Positions 34,019 through 45,387 of a stretch of 64,000 nt of DNA are shown here, piece after piece. Location: contig QNQO01007592.1 of assembly GCA_003290165.1 (NCBI GenBank), forward strand, positions 248,001 to 312,000, read 5' to 3'. The stretch is from Berberis thunbergii. Taxonomy: Eukaryota > Streptophyta > Magnoliopsida > Ranunculales > Berberidaceae. Numbering within the stretch: position 1 is the first letter of the stretch; each line of letters opens with the position of its first letter. The position numbers and the translations under genes were made by a program. The notes beneath the pieces were generated by a model. That model saw only the letters and a program-made list of their open reading frames with translations. It was not told the origin of the DNA and ran no database searches.

Positions 34019-34721
34019 GTCAAAGCATGTTGCATCTCCATCTGACAAGGAGGCTGATAAAGCCTCACCTTTTACAGATGCCCATGTTGATTCTGACCCC
34101 ACTCAGGCATCTTACTTGCCTAGAGCCCCGTTTCCGTCACGGTTAGCTCCGGCAAAGAAAGGAACAAATGCAAATGATGTAATGGAAATTTTTAGACAAG
34201 TCCACATAAATATCCAATTGTTTGATGCTATCAAGCAAGTTCCTAGCTACGCCAAGTTTTTGAAGGAACTTTGCACATAGAAGCGGAAGCTATATGTGTA
34301 AAAAAGGGCCTTCCTCACCGAGCAAGTGAGCTCAATTATTCAACACAGAACCCCGCCTAAGTATAGGGATCCTGGATGCCCGACTATTTCTTGTATTATC
34401 GGAGCCCATATGATAGATAAGGCATTATTGGATTTAGGGGCGAGTGTTAATTTGTTGCCATATTCTATTTATGAGCAATTAGGTCTCGGTGAGTTAAAAC
34501 CGACTAGAGTGACACTGCAATTGGTAGATAGGTCTGTCAGAGTCCCCTGTGGTGTTATAGAGGATGTGATTATCAAGGTTGAAAAATTCTATTACCCTGT
34601 GGACTTTATAGTTCTTGATACACAACCTGTTTACAATCCCTCGAGTCACATCCCAGCCATTTTGGGTCAACCATTTTTTCCACATCCAATGCCATTATTA
34701 ACTATAAGAATGGAATTATGA
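34019..34721 (+). pseudogene. pro: TE-F protease region
   Basis: Pre-protease segment (IQLFDAIKQVPSYAKFLKEL, up to 34,280) then the retropepsin domain 34,326-34,721. It has ALLDLGASVNLLPYSIYEQL with D-L-G-A-S, the Athila-type variant of the D-T/S-G active site, the flap-side RVTLQLVDRSVRVPCG and the terminal IPAILGQPFF. The domain itself is open; a stop at 34,278-34,280 cuts it from Gag and one base shift separates it from RT. Confidence 0.9.
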
Positions 34722-36190
34722 AATTGTCATTTGGCAACATGACTGTCGAACTCAACGTTTTTAATGTTACTCAACAACCCCCTGAGTCTGAAGACATCCA
34801 TGAGGTTGACATGATTGAGAGTTTGGTGGAAAATTCCTTTCCGCAGTCCGCCTTAGATGATCCCCTAACGGTTTGTTTGACTCATTCCGGTTTAGACTTT
34901 GATATTAATAATTCCATTAGGGAAATGAATGCTTTGCTTGATGCATCCCCTAGTATGGTTCCTAGTTATTCATGGAGGTCTAAAGTTGAACCCCTTCCAC
35001 TTAGTGAGTCAAAACCCGTCCCTTTGGTTGAGAAGCCACCCAAGCTTGACCTTAAACCATTACCTGACACCCTCAAGTATAAGTTTTTAGGTTCTGATGA
35101 TACTTTACCTGTTATTATTTCATCGACATTGACTGTTGAACAGGAAAGTAAATTGCAAAACGTTCTGAAAGAACATAAGGCATCACTTGGTAGGACTATA
35201 GTGGATATTAAAGGAATAAGTCCAACTGTTTGCATGCATCGTATTCATATGGAAGATAATGCCAAAACTTCACGTGAAATGCAACGTAGACTTGATCCTA
35301 ATCTTAAGGAGGTTATCCGAGCCGAAATGCTCAAATTGTTGGATGCTGGTATTATTTACCCCATTTCGGATAGCTCTTGGGTCAGTCCAGTTCAGGTTGT
35401 TCCCAAGAAATCAGGGGTAACTGTAGTCACAAATGATAAGAATGAGTTAGTGCCTACTCGCATGACCACTGGATGGCGAGTTTGTATTGACTACCGTAAG
35501 TTGAACTCTGGCACGAGGAAATATCATTTTCCTTTCCCTTTTATCGATCAGATGCTTGAGAGGTTAGCCGGACATGATTACTATTATTTTCTTGATGGAT
35601 ATTCTGGTTATAACCAAATCCCTATTGCACCCGAGGATCAAGAGAAAACTACATTCACTTACCATTTTGGGACTTTTGCTTATTGAAGTATGCCTTTTGG
35701 GTTGTGTAACGCACTCGCCACCTTTCAGAGGTGTATGCTTAGTATTTTCTCGGATATGGTTGAAAGGTTTCTTGAGGTGTTCATGGATGACTTCTCCGTG
35801 TTTGGGGATTCATTTGATGAGTATTTGCATTAATTAACCCTAGTGTTAAAGAGGTGTGAAGAGAAAAGTCTTGTCTTGAATTGGGAGAAATGTCATTTTA
35901 TTGTTAGGCAAGGTATAGTTCTTGGGCACATAATTTCTAACAAGGGCATTGAAGTTGACAAAGCAAAAGTTGATTTAATCTTGAGTCTTTCACCACCGAA
36001 GACGGTGAAAAACATTAGATCTTTTCTAGGCCATGCTGGTTTTTACCGTAGGTTCATTAAGGATTTTAGCAAGGCTACTCGTCCTCTATGCAATTTACTT
36101 GCTAAGGACTCTGCCTTCGTCTTTGAGGAAGACTGTTTGAGAGCCTTTGAAAAGCTTAAACAATTGTTGACTTCAGCTCCAATCATCTAA
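34718..36190 (+). pseudogene. TE-F reverse transcriptase with premature stops
   Basis: Frame 34,718-35,686: linker, then GWRVCIDYRKLNSGTRKYHF and FLDGYSGYNQIPIAPEDQEK, stopping at TGA 35,684-35,686 where Y-R-x-M-P-F-G is expected. It resumes with SMPFGLCNALATFQRCM and VFMDDFSVFG, the F-M-D-D active site (about 35,780). It stops again near 35,830, then 35,843-36,190 gives HIISNKGIEVDKAKVDLI, SFLGHAGFYRRFIKDFSKAT, ending at TAA in place of the usual Gln before P-P-N-W. The protein would copy element RNA into DNA; here it is dead. Confidence 0.95.
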
Positions 36191-36580
36191 CCTCCTAATT
36201 GGAATTTACCTTTTGAGCTTATGTGTGATGCTTCTGATTTTGCAGTTGGAGTTGTCTTAGGACAACGGGTGGACAAAAATCCCTATGTTATCTATTATGC
36301 CAGTAGAACTCAACAAGATGTGCAACTTAATTACTCCACCACGGAGAAGGAGTTACTCACTATTGTCTTTGCATTGGACAAATTTCGGTCATACCTTATA
36401 GGATCCAAAGTTATCATTTTCACTGATCATGTAGCACCGAAGTACTTTTTTTCTAAAAAGGATGCTAAGCCACGCTTGATTCGTTGGGTCCTATTGTTAC
36501 ATGAGTTTGATATTGAGATTCGGGACAAGAAGGGTTCCGAAAATGTTGTAGCTGACCATTTGTCTAGACTTCTTGTATAA
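36191..36580 (+). pseudogene. TE-F RNase H
   Basis: [20 protein letters not shown] supplies the first catalytic Asp, [20 protein letters not shown] the Glu, and [20 protein letters not shown] and [12 protein letters not shown] the remaining conserved segments. The usual L-K-Y-L has become P-K-Y-F. The frame opens after the stop at 36,188 and runs to a stop at 36,578-36,580. Confidence 0.94.
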
Positions 36581-37949
36581 TCATCCACTGCAGATGTGCC
36601 CTTGAATGAATCATTTCCTGATGAGCAATTACTTGCTATCTCCCAGTTACCTTGGTATGCAGATATTGTGAATTACCTTGTTACAGGTCAACTCCCTTCT
36701 AATTGGTCTAAACAAGATAAGACTAAATTTCTTGCTGAGGTCAGACATTTCTTCTGGGACGATCCTTATTTATTTAAGTATTGTCCCGATCAGGTCATTA
36801 GGAGATGTGTTCCAGAGATTGAATTTCATAGTATCATTTCCTTTTGTCATGATCAGGCGTGTGGAGGTCACTTTAGTTCTAAAAAGACAGCTGCAAAGAT
36901 TTTGCAGTGTGGCTTTTATTGGCCGACTATTTTTCGGGACACCCATGCATTTTGTGTTACATGTGATAGATGCCAACGAATGGGTTCCATTTCTCGTAGG
37001 AATATGATGCCTCTCACTAACATTCTCATTGTGGAGATTTTTGATGTTTGGGGTATTGATTTCATGGGACCTTTCCCTCCATCATTTGGCTATCTTTACA
37101 TTCTTTTAGCTGTTGATTATGTTTCTAAATGGGTAGAGGCGGTACCTTGCAAAACGAATGACCACAAGGTTGTGGTCAAATTTCTAAAAGATAACATCTT
37201 CTTTCGTTTTGGTACTCCGCGTGCTGTTATAAGTGATGGTGGTTCTCATTTTTGTAATAGACTGTTTAAACTGCTAGTTAAGAAATACTCCATCACTCAT
37301 AAAGTAGGTACTCCATATCATCCATAAACAAGTGGGCAAGTTGAAATATCCAATCGGGAAATTAAACATATTTTGGAGAAAACTGTTCGACCAGACCGTA
37401 AGGATTGGTCACAACAGTTGAATGACGCTCTTTGGGCTTATAGGGCAGCGTTTAAGACCCCACTTAGAGTCTCCATATAGACTTGTTTTTAGTAAGGCAT
37501 GTCATTTGCCTGTAGAATTAGAACATCGTGCTTACTGGGCTATCAAGACCTTTAATTTTGATATAGGTGAGGCTGGATCACATTGTAAGCTCCAACTTGA
37601 TGAGTTAGAAGAGATTAGGAATGATGCTTACCAAAGTGCTAAAATCTACAAAGAACAAACGAAGGTGTTTCATGATAAATCCATTCTTCGCAAGTCCTTT
37701 GAACTTTTCCAAAAGGTTTTGTTATTTAACTCTCGGTTGCCTCTATTTCCTGGCAAGTTGCGATCTCGATGGTCTGGACCTTACACGGTGAAAACAGTGT
37801 TTCCACATGGAGCTGTGGAGATTGTTGATTCTAAAGATGGTCGTGCTTTTAAAGTCAATGGTCAGCGTCTTAAACAATTTTTAGAGTTGCCTTCATCAGA
37901 AGTCGAGGTTGATGTGTTGTTATTAGAGGATCCTGTGTACTCAGATTGA
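36581..37949 (+). pseudogene. int: TE-F integrase
   Basis: 36,596-37,327 has the H-H-C-C domain ([20 protein letters not shown] and [10 protein letters not shown]), then the rve core: [20 protein letters not shown] with the first Asp, and [20 protein letters not shown] with the second. TAA at 37,325 replaces the Gln of YHPQTSGQ; the Glu follows in [11 protein letters not shown]. The C-terminal part (37,422-37,949) holds [19 protein letters not shown] and a chromodomain-free tail with [16 protein letters not shown] further shift lies near 37,470. Confidence 0.94.
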
Positions 37950-40053
37950 GGAAGCGTATATGTCGAGCTCGCGATGTTAAACCAAGCGCTCCTAGGAAGC
38001 AACCTAGCTTCAGTTGTGTTATTATGGTTAGTCTGGATTGATTTTCGAGTTCTTTTTAGTTGCATTTCACTCATACTCGTTAGCTCCGTAACAAATTTGA
38101 CTTACAACTGATACATGTAATTTTTTTTTATATTTTTTTCATTTGTGTCCTGCATTGTTTTTATCAATTTATCATGATGAGTCCACAGTTCTTATGTCTC
38201 TGAGCAATCATTGGTTGAAGATTTCGTCGAAATTGGTAAAAACTTTCCCATGGTAATATCACTCTAACTCTCATCTTTTCTTTTCCTACATTTGTCATGA
38301 TCATCATTTTATACATTGAGGACAATGTTTGGTTTATGTTTGGGGTTTAGGTTTATGAGTTTTTCTGCATTTTTCAAGAAATTTTTAACTAAAATTTATT
38401 TCACAATTTACTATTGTATTTTACTCAATCTCCATTGAATACATAGTTAATTATGACTGTGTGAAAATTTTTGATTTGAAAATGCATTCAAAATCTAAGT
38501 TTCTTTCCAATGAAGAGGATGTGCTTTCAAGTATGCCTTTAAATTTGAGGGATACATGCTTTCACTTGTCACTTTTATATATCAATAGGAGAACATATGG
38601 TTTGATATTATCTTTAAGTTAAATATATTTCATATGATTTTTTCGACTCGACTATTCTTGCACTATAAGCCATATTAGCATGATTTGAAGTTGATGAGTG
38701 AGATATGAGCTAGAAAACCTGAGAATAATAGTGGAGATTTAACCCGTGAAAGTTTTGAGCCATTCTTTTCTTTCAGAGGGTTAGATAAATATACTCTAAT
38801 TTTTCTTTAGTTCGCATTAAGTCGTTGATGATCTCATTATTCTCATTTTTCTTATCAATTGCTTTAGAATGACATTAAAATTAAATTATTTCACTAGAAC
38901 TTTTTAGTTTATTTAGTTGAGATGTCATAATACCAATCTGAACTTACGAAATGATATAGGCAAGTTTTTCCTAAACCTTTTCTAGCTTTTGTACTTACCC
39001 ACTCATTAGTTTCTTTTTTGAAGCCCTTTGAGCCGTTGATAGCCTTTTATTTGTTAACCCCTTATCAATACCCAATTTATCTAAGAATGTATATGGATGA
39101 ATGTTAGTTGGAAATGGGCAATTAGAAAGAGCAGAGTCAAATATACCATGAGTCCTCAGTGTTGAAAAATTCTATTGAGTAGAAGAGGAAATGCATGTAG
39201 TTGAAAAAAAAATGAAGAAAGTAATTGATGGTTAGAACATTGATTTACTCTTCATAGCCCTTGTGTTAGTTCAATGGGTGCATACATTCTTAGAGATTTT
39301 TCGTATACCTTTTCCATTCTTTGTAAGCCATTACCTAAGCCCCATTACAACCTATTAAAGTCCTAGTTGATCTTAAGAGATGGTTAGTTTCGTAAATGTG
39401 GAGATTAAATAAATAAGAACTACGGTGTATGATTTAACATTCTCAAACGTAATTGATATTCCTGTCCATGAGATCATGTTCATTCCATTCTTGAAAAGTT
39501 CGTTCTTCATATTACTATATGTGAGATGATTGATTTCCATTAATTTACTCTTTTCCTCACATATAAAGTGAGTGAAATACCAAATCTCTGAGTGTTTTAT
39601 TGCAAGTGACATGAGAGATTTTAAGTCAAAATAAACTTTCTACAGGAGATTTAGTAATTGTTTTACTCTAAAATGAAAAGTTATGTTGATAAGGCAATGC
39701 ACACACACACTTCGAGTTGGGAATAATTGATGAAATTTATTTAACCTTTGGGTATTATTAAATTGTTGTGAGACTGTTAGCTGTTTTCAAAATTTTTTGG
39801 CAATTAGATTCTTACTCTGAGGATAATAGATCGAGTTACCATGTTTTGAAAATTTATTGAGTTATACTGTTTGTGGGTAACATTTCTGGAAACCCTTACG
39901 AAATTATAACTCGTCTACTAGATGTAATCTAGGGGTTTAAAGCCTTGTTGCACGTTTAAGGTAAGTGCAACCAATGATTCCTGGGAAAGTGCGTTAAAAT
40001 TTTATTTTTATTGTTTTGCTCAAGGACTAGCAAAATATAGGTTTGGGGGTATT
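37950..40053 (+). other. TE-F non-coding 3' region and polypurine tract
   Basis: About 2.1 kb, AT-rich, without a credible ORF; no envelope-like protein is recognisable. The minus frames at 39,373-39,612 and 39,956-40,249 are fortuitous. AGGTTTGGGGGTATT (40,039-40,053) is the polypurine tract, directly before the LTR. Confidence 0.8.
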
Positions 40054-41984
40054 TGATATTCACGAAATTATTACATAATATATCCCTTAATTTATATATG
40101 TTAGAGTTTCGATTAATATATTTTATAATAATTATTTCGTTTTTATGTCTTTGTAGGAATTTGAGCATGAACGATGAAATCGTATTAAGGCGACAATTTA
40201 AGGAATGACAATTGGTCGATTCTAGCGGTGGTACAAAGTAGAGGGTCAAATATCTAAACCTAACCCAAGTAAACCTAGATCCACCTAATTTAACCTAAGC
40301 CCAAACCCAAAATGCTAACCTAAAAAACCCAAGCCCAAGAAAATAGGAGAACCCTATTTAGCTCTCCCCATTTTGGAAAAAGGTCACTTCTTCCACGTTC
40401 CTTCTTCCCTCCTCTCTTTTCCAGCCACCACACCGATCCACCCTGCTGGTAATCCTCGCTCAATAGGAGAGTCAGTAGTGCGATAATCCCTCCATCACCC
40501 TTTATATCGTCGTCTCTCTCTCTTTCTCCCAGCTAGCAGCCCCCATACCCTCATCCCCTGTCCACACAGCCACCTTCCCTCTCCAGCAACCTCGCCACCA
40601 GAGCCACAATCATCGCCACTAACCATCGTGAAACAGGGGCATGACAACCCTGTTTCATGTTAAAAACATCACCTCGCCACCGAGCTTCGCCATCACCACC
40701 ATCCGTCTTCATTTCGCCGTCTCTCTCTCTCTCTCTCACATAGCCACCACCATCACCTGAGCACCACCACCACCACCGCGCACACAGAACAGTGGGGAAA
40801 CAAGGAGCAAGTCCCTGTTTTCCTCCCTCCCAACCGCCCTGTCTCCCTCTTCCATTCTCTCCCTATTCTTCTTCGGTCATCCATCTCCCGTCCATCTCTC
40901 TCTCTTGCAAGGACGTGATCTCGCCAGAGGAGCAAAACTTGCAAGCAGTAGCAGAAACAGGGAGTGCCCGCCTGTTTCACCGCCTCTGTTTCGCTTCCTC
41001 CTTCGCGTTTTTTGTTATCTAGTTGTTTCCTCACCCTTTCTCTGTCTTCTTGCAGGTAACGTAGCCAGTCGGAGGAGCGAAGACGAAGCAACAGATGCGG
41101 CAAAGAGCGCGTCACACTGGAGAAGACAACCATGCGATTTTGGAGGGAGAAAACTGATTTTCAAATCAGTTTTGGCTATTGACACCCCAGTGTTTACTCT
41201 GAGCCACAATAGTCCATCAGCAACCCTTTTCTTGGGATTTGCGTCTGTGTAGAGATGACTTCCACCTCTATTGACGCCGTGACCACCGCTACCATGATCA
41301 GTTAAACCATTCACCAAGGCTAAGATGAAACCAATTGGGTTTGAAGAGTTTGTTTTAGTTTAACTTTTTTATTTTATTATGTGCTTAATTCCAAAATACA
41401 TTTAATTTTTTAGTATTAGTAAATTACTTTCACCGATTATATCGGATTTGATCTAGACTAGTCGATAGTTAGATTTTTCTTTGCTAATATTTAAAGCATC
41501 AGTTTTAATTGGTTAAGTTAGACTTGTGATTGAGTGTGCCGTAATAAGACACTCAATGCTAGGAGTCTATATGTTATGCTGAAGTTAATTGTAACATTGG
41601 ATTTTAAAACTGAATTGTTCTTAATGATCACATCACCGATGCAAGCAAGGGATTCTCATCCCTAAAGCTTCTCGCTTTAGAAAATAATAAGTTAGATTAA
41701 AATAATTTGAAAAACTGAATTGGTGGATTCAATGCCTTGGTTTCCCTTCTCATATTGTTAAAAACGTTTTATTTTGTTTTTAATTTGATTTTTGGTTTAG
41801 ATATTTTAATTGTTGTAACCCCCATTTAAATTAGTTTAAGTCAACTCTAAAATTTAATTGCAACCACAGTCCTCGTGGGATCGACCTATACTTGCCCTTG
41901 TCTACTAGTTAGGCACTATGCACTTACAGTTATTACAAGTAGGTTAAATTAACCTATTTATTTAGGTTAGTTAAATCTGCATCA
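40054..41984 (+). repeat. 3' LTR of TE-F
   Basis: 1,931 bp, TGATATTCACG...AATCTGCATCA. It aligns with the 5' LTR without the TE-G insertion and carries only one copy of the 60-bp internal repeat (about 41,521-41,565). Confidence 0.94.
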
Positions 41985-42090
41985 GGCTGCCCTTTGTCCA
42001 TTAGATGATGCCACCAATGATGTTGTGATTGCCTTCGTTTTATCTCCCATTTCTTTTATCTTCTTCCTTCAAAGTAATAGAATAGTTTTA
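41985..42090 (+). pseudogene. TE-E antisense ORF, C-terminal end beyond TE-F
   Basis: Joined to 27,428 the reading frame goes from ASDAV to AALCPLDDATNDVVIAFVLS and stops near 42,090. Continuation of an open frame across the TE-F insertion supports a once coding antisense ORF. Confidence 0.6.
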
Positions 42091-42368
42091 TAAATGAAAT
42101 GAATTTTCCTCTGGTATTCTTGTTTACATGTTTTTCCATCGTAGTCGTAATTTTTCTTGGGTTGTGTGTGTTGAATCATTACACGTGTTCTAGCATGTGA
42201 ATTTACTCATACCTTTTTACTTTTAGGTTCGTCGTAGTTGTTGACGTAAGTTGTACATCATATCTCCAGTTTTTGTTTCTCGATTCGACTTTTTGATCGG
42301 CCAGAGGGCTTTTACGGCTATATTTTGAATCATGTCCAAATTTTTTGATCTGATGTATAGGGCTGAAT

Positions 42369-42895
42369 AAGTTGACTTGCTCGTCATTGCCTTGTTGGTT
42401 TGACGCGTTAGTTGATCCGAAGTTTTTTACAAGTAAGTTGACTATTTTCTCCCAACTCTTACTTAGTTGGTCTGACGTATTACTCGACCCAAAGTTTTTA
42501 TTTTAGTAAGTTAACTCGTTCATCCGACATTTACTTCATTGATTCAACACATTAGTCGACCCTAAGTTTTTGTGAATAAGTTGACTTGTTCGTCCAACAT
42601 TTACTTCGTTGGTCTGACGTATTAGTCGACTCGAAGTTTTCATTTTAGTAAGTTGACTTGTCCGTCCAATATTTACTTTGCTAGTTTGACATATTAGTTG
42701 ACCCAGAGTTTTTATGAGTAAGTTGACTCGTTCATCAAACATTTACTTCGTTGGTTCGACATATTAGTTGACTTGAAGTTTTTATGAGTAAGTTGACTCG
42801 TTCGTCCGACATTTACTTCGTTTGTTCGACGAATTACTCGACCTAAAGTTTTTATGAATATGTTGACTCGCTCGTCCAACTTTTACTTCGTAATT
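42369..42895 (+). repeat. TE-E minisatellite, ~70-bp monomer, about 7.5 copies
   Basis: AAGTTGACT-type unit starts occur near 42,369, 42,435, 42,508, 42,578, 42,650, 42,720, 42,790 and 42,860, spacing 66-73 bp. The consensus contains TTTACTTCGTTGGTTCGACA and TTAGT(C/T)GACCCGAAGTTTTT. The unit differs from the 130-bp monomer of TE-A and TE-H although the elements share architecture. Confidence 0.9.
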
Positions 42896-43334
42896 GATCA
42901 TACTAGAAGTTTATTGTGTATATCAAACTTGTGTCCTGTTTGGCTTCATATGCCGATTGTTCCATATTATCGAGCTTCAATGCCTTGATTCTGTTGTTCG
43001 TGCACAAGATGGGGATTTCGAACTTGTAGTTTTATTGATATTCCCCTCTCGGGTATTCTGATAAACCTTAATGGTTGTTATTTTCCAAAAAGTCACGCTA
43101 GGTTGTAGAGTGGTTTGTTTCATCTTTCTGACATTTGATTCATTGATGTCGATCCATGTGTTTTTAGGGGCTTACGTCCTTGTTGTTTTGTACTGCATAG
43201 TCTTGGAGTATGTCTTCAAGCCACTGGTTTTTCTATTGGTTTAACTTCTTTGTTGTGTCTTGTCATTCATTGAATATGTTATTGGAGCTAATGGACTCAG
43301 GGTGCTTCCTAATTCGATAATTGAGTAGTAATGA
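42896..43334 (-). other. TE-E spacer between minisatellites
   Basis: About 440 bp with no coding signal or repeat that I can see. Confidence 0.5.
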
Positions 43335-43490
43335 TTTGCCCAATCATGCTCACATCAACGCCAAATTTCCAATCATGCTCACATCAGCACCAAATTGTTC
43401 AATCATGCTCACATCAGCATCAAATTGTCCAATCATGTATGCTCACATCAGCACCAAATTGTCCAGTCATGCTCACATCAACACCAAATG
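43335..43490 (+). repeat. TE-E second minisatellite, ~30-bp monomer, 5 copies
   Basis: CAATCATGCTCACATCAGCA followed by CCAAATTGTC recurs five times from about 43,340, with period 29-34 bp. The plus-strand frame at 43,321-43,545 (repeats of H-A-H-I-N/S-x-K) is a by-product of the repeat. Confidence 0.9.
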
Positions 43491-43830
43491 CCAAGGTCTA
43501 ATCGAATCTGATATCGTCAATTTCATCGTTGGTAATACGGGTTGAACTTGCATTTGTCAGCAGGGTTTTCAAACTGTTTTAGTTGCCTGGTCCCTCTTTG
43601 GAGTGAAAATTTCACCATGTTCTTCGTCGTGAAATGGTATATTAGTTTTTCTGGTTTCATTTGACGGCGTTAATGTTCCTATTTCGATATAGATCAGCTC
43701 GAGTGGAAGGTGCTCCCAGTTGCTTTTTCAGCTGGGTTGATTGTTTCATTCCCTCTGGCTATGCAGTGTAGGTGCATATCAATTCCTTGGGATGTTCCTT
43801 TGATCCCGTATTGATGTCTGCCTTTTCCTT

Positions 43831-45340
43831 TCATCTGAGTTGCTTGTTTGGCATTTCGATGAATTTGTCGAGTCGCCCTATTTGAACATAGTGTTCAATT
43901 TTGTCTTTTAGATTGTAGCAGTCTTTGGTATCATGCACATGATCCTTATGGAAGGAATTGTACCTACTCTTGTCTCTCCCTTCCGAGTCTCCTCTCATTC
44001 TGAGTGGCCAGTTGACGTCCTCCCATTTCACCACGTGTTTCATTAAATGGGTTCGAGTCATTTTCAAAGCTGTGTACGATTTGTATATCTTTTTCATCAC
44101 ACTTGTTACCTGCTCATGTCTAGGCCTTGCCGACTGCACCTTTCTGGACTCTTGCTGGTTGGATTCAGGCCTCCCACTGGTCAGATGCCTCTTCAGCTGA
44201 ATGATATCCTCTCGGGGTCTGTCGTCTCTTCCATTTTCCTTTCTCATTTCCCGCTTCTTCGAGTGGCCTTCCCTTTCGTTGTCATTTTTCTTCCTAGCAG
44301 CTTTCATCTCCTCAAGATAAATGTGTTTTTGGGCGGTTTTTAATAGAATCACTATGTTTTTTTGTGGTTCCAGGTTGAGAGCATAAAAAAGGGTCATATT
44401 TTCAGTTCGGCAGTGAAAGTAGGTGGCTGTGTTATCACTGCATCTGTCGATAATTGTCAGCTCATTAGTGAAATGAGTGATGTATTCCCTTATTGTCTCC
44501 TCAAGCTTCTGTTTGATATGAAACAGATAGTGTGGTCATTTCCTCATTAACTGACTACCGATGAACCTTGTGATAAAGGTCGTGGCTAGCGCCTGGAAGG
44601 AGTCTATCGACCTCGGTGGTAAGCTGTTGAACCAGCTCATTGCTATTGAGGTAAGGCTAGTTGGAAGCGTTCTGCATAAGATGGACTTCGTATTCTCCTT
44701 TAACGCCATCATGTGGTGGAAATGTCGCAAATGGTCTGTTGGGTCGGTGATGCCATCATATGCCTCGAACTTTGGTGGGCATGGGAGTTATCATGAGGGC
44801 ATTAGAGAACGGTGGTTTGGCTACCTCGAACAATATGTAAGGATCTGTGACTCTGATCATGAACGGGATTTCAGCAGGTGTTTTGTCACTATATGGAGTC
44901 TTATCTTGGGGAGTTTCATTGCTTTTGAGATTCCCTCATTGAAGTTCTGCAGGAATCTCGTTGCTTTCTCGGGCTCGGTTAGTAGAATTTTGTTGGGGCG
45001 GCACTTGGATAGGGTTGGCTGACTGAGTGTGCTCTTGAGAGAGTTTATCCATCATCATCATCATCATCACGTGGTTCATCTGGGTCATGAACAAATCTAC
45101 CTAATGTCCGTAGCGACACTGCCAGATGTCTGAGCTATTGTATGTTGTGGATTTCGATCGTCGGGTGCAATTGGTTCGGTGTGATTGTTGGGCCTCGATC
45201 GTGAGCTACTGGCAATGTAGCGTCACCAATAGGAGGGTTACTGCGATTATTGTCGGGTTGAGGGTTTATAGAGTGCTCCATCTATTCGGATAGCCTCTTG
45301 ATCGTTGATCAAATTTTAGTGAGTTTTGTTACTGTGGATC
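43831..45340 (-). pseudogene. gag: TE-E gag, frameshifted, with knuckle-like motif
   Basis: Minus strand: around 44,760-44,536 YDGITDPTDHLRHFHHMM, CRTLPTSLTSIAMSWFNSLP and SFQALATTFITRFIGS, the classic retrotransposon gag (PF03732-type) block. A shifted frame continues with HIKQKLEETIREYITHFTNE. The next (43,831-44,397) has a highly charged linker and YNSFHKDHVHDTKDCYNLKD, the same variant knuckle as TE-A except that its first Cys has become Ser. A (CAT)n run at 45,050-45,070 would encode a Met/Asp-rich stretch. Protease does not follow; 43,500-43,830 is unrecognised. Confidence 0.88.
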
Positions 45341-45365
45341 TTTTTTTAAAAAAGGAAACCTATCG

Positions 45366-45385
45366 GTCCCCACTGACGACGCTAA
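45366..45385 (-). other. TE-E primer binding site
   Basis: Minus strand reads TTTAGCGTCGTCAGTGGGGA, starting two bases from the LTR. It resembles the TTTGGCGCCGTC..TGGGGA binding sites common in Tat-type elements, with two changes in the first ten bases. The primer tRNA is not assigned. Confidence 0.75.
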
Positions 45386-45387
45386 AC

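Larger units (their letters stand above)
27429..41984 (+). mobile_element. TE-F: near-complete Athila-type Ty3/gypsy element
   Basis: 5' LTR 27,429-31,321 (enlarged by TE-G), PBS, gag, protease, RT, RNase H, integrase in gypsy order, long 3' region, PPT and 3' LTR 40,054-41,984. It sits inside the antisense ORF of TE-E. Flanking pentamers AGTTG (27,424-27,428) and GGCTG (41,985-41,989) would each be one change from GGTTG, so an aged duplication is plausible. Frames are broken by several stops and shifts; the copy cannot encode its own proteins. Confidence 0.94.

Noticed and set aside
37950..40053. Envelope-like gene in the TE-F 3' region
   Set aside because: No ORF above 100 codons and no signal peptide or membrane segment in sense orientation.
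43335..43490. CRISPR-like appearance of the five 30-bp repeats
   Set aside because: Repeats abut with no unique spacers and the context is a plant retrotransposon.
43321..43545. Histidine-rich repeat ORF (74 codons)
   Set aside because: Direct product of the 30-bp minisatellite in TE-E.
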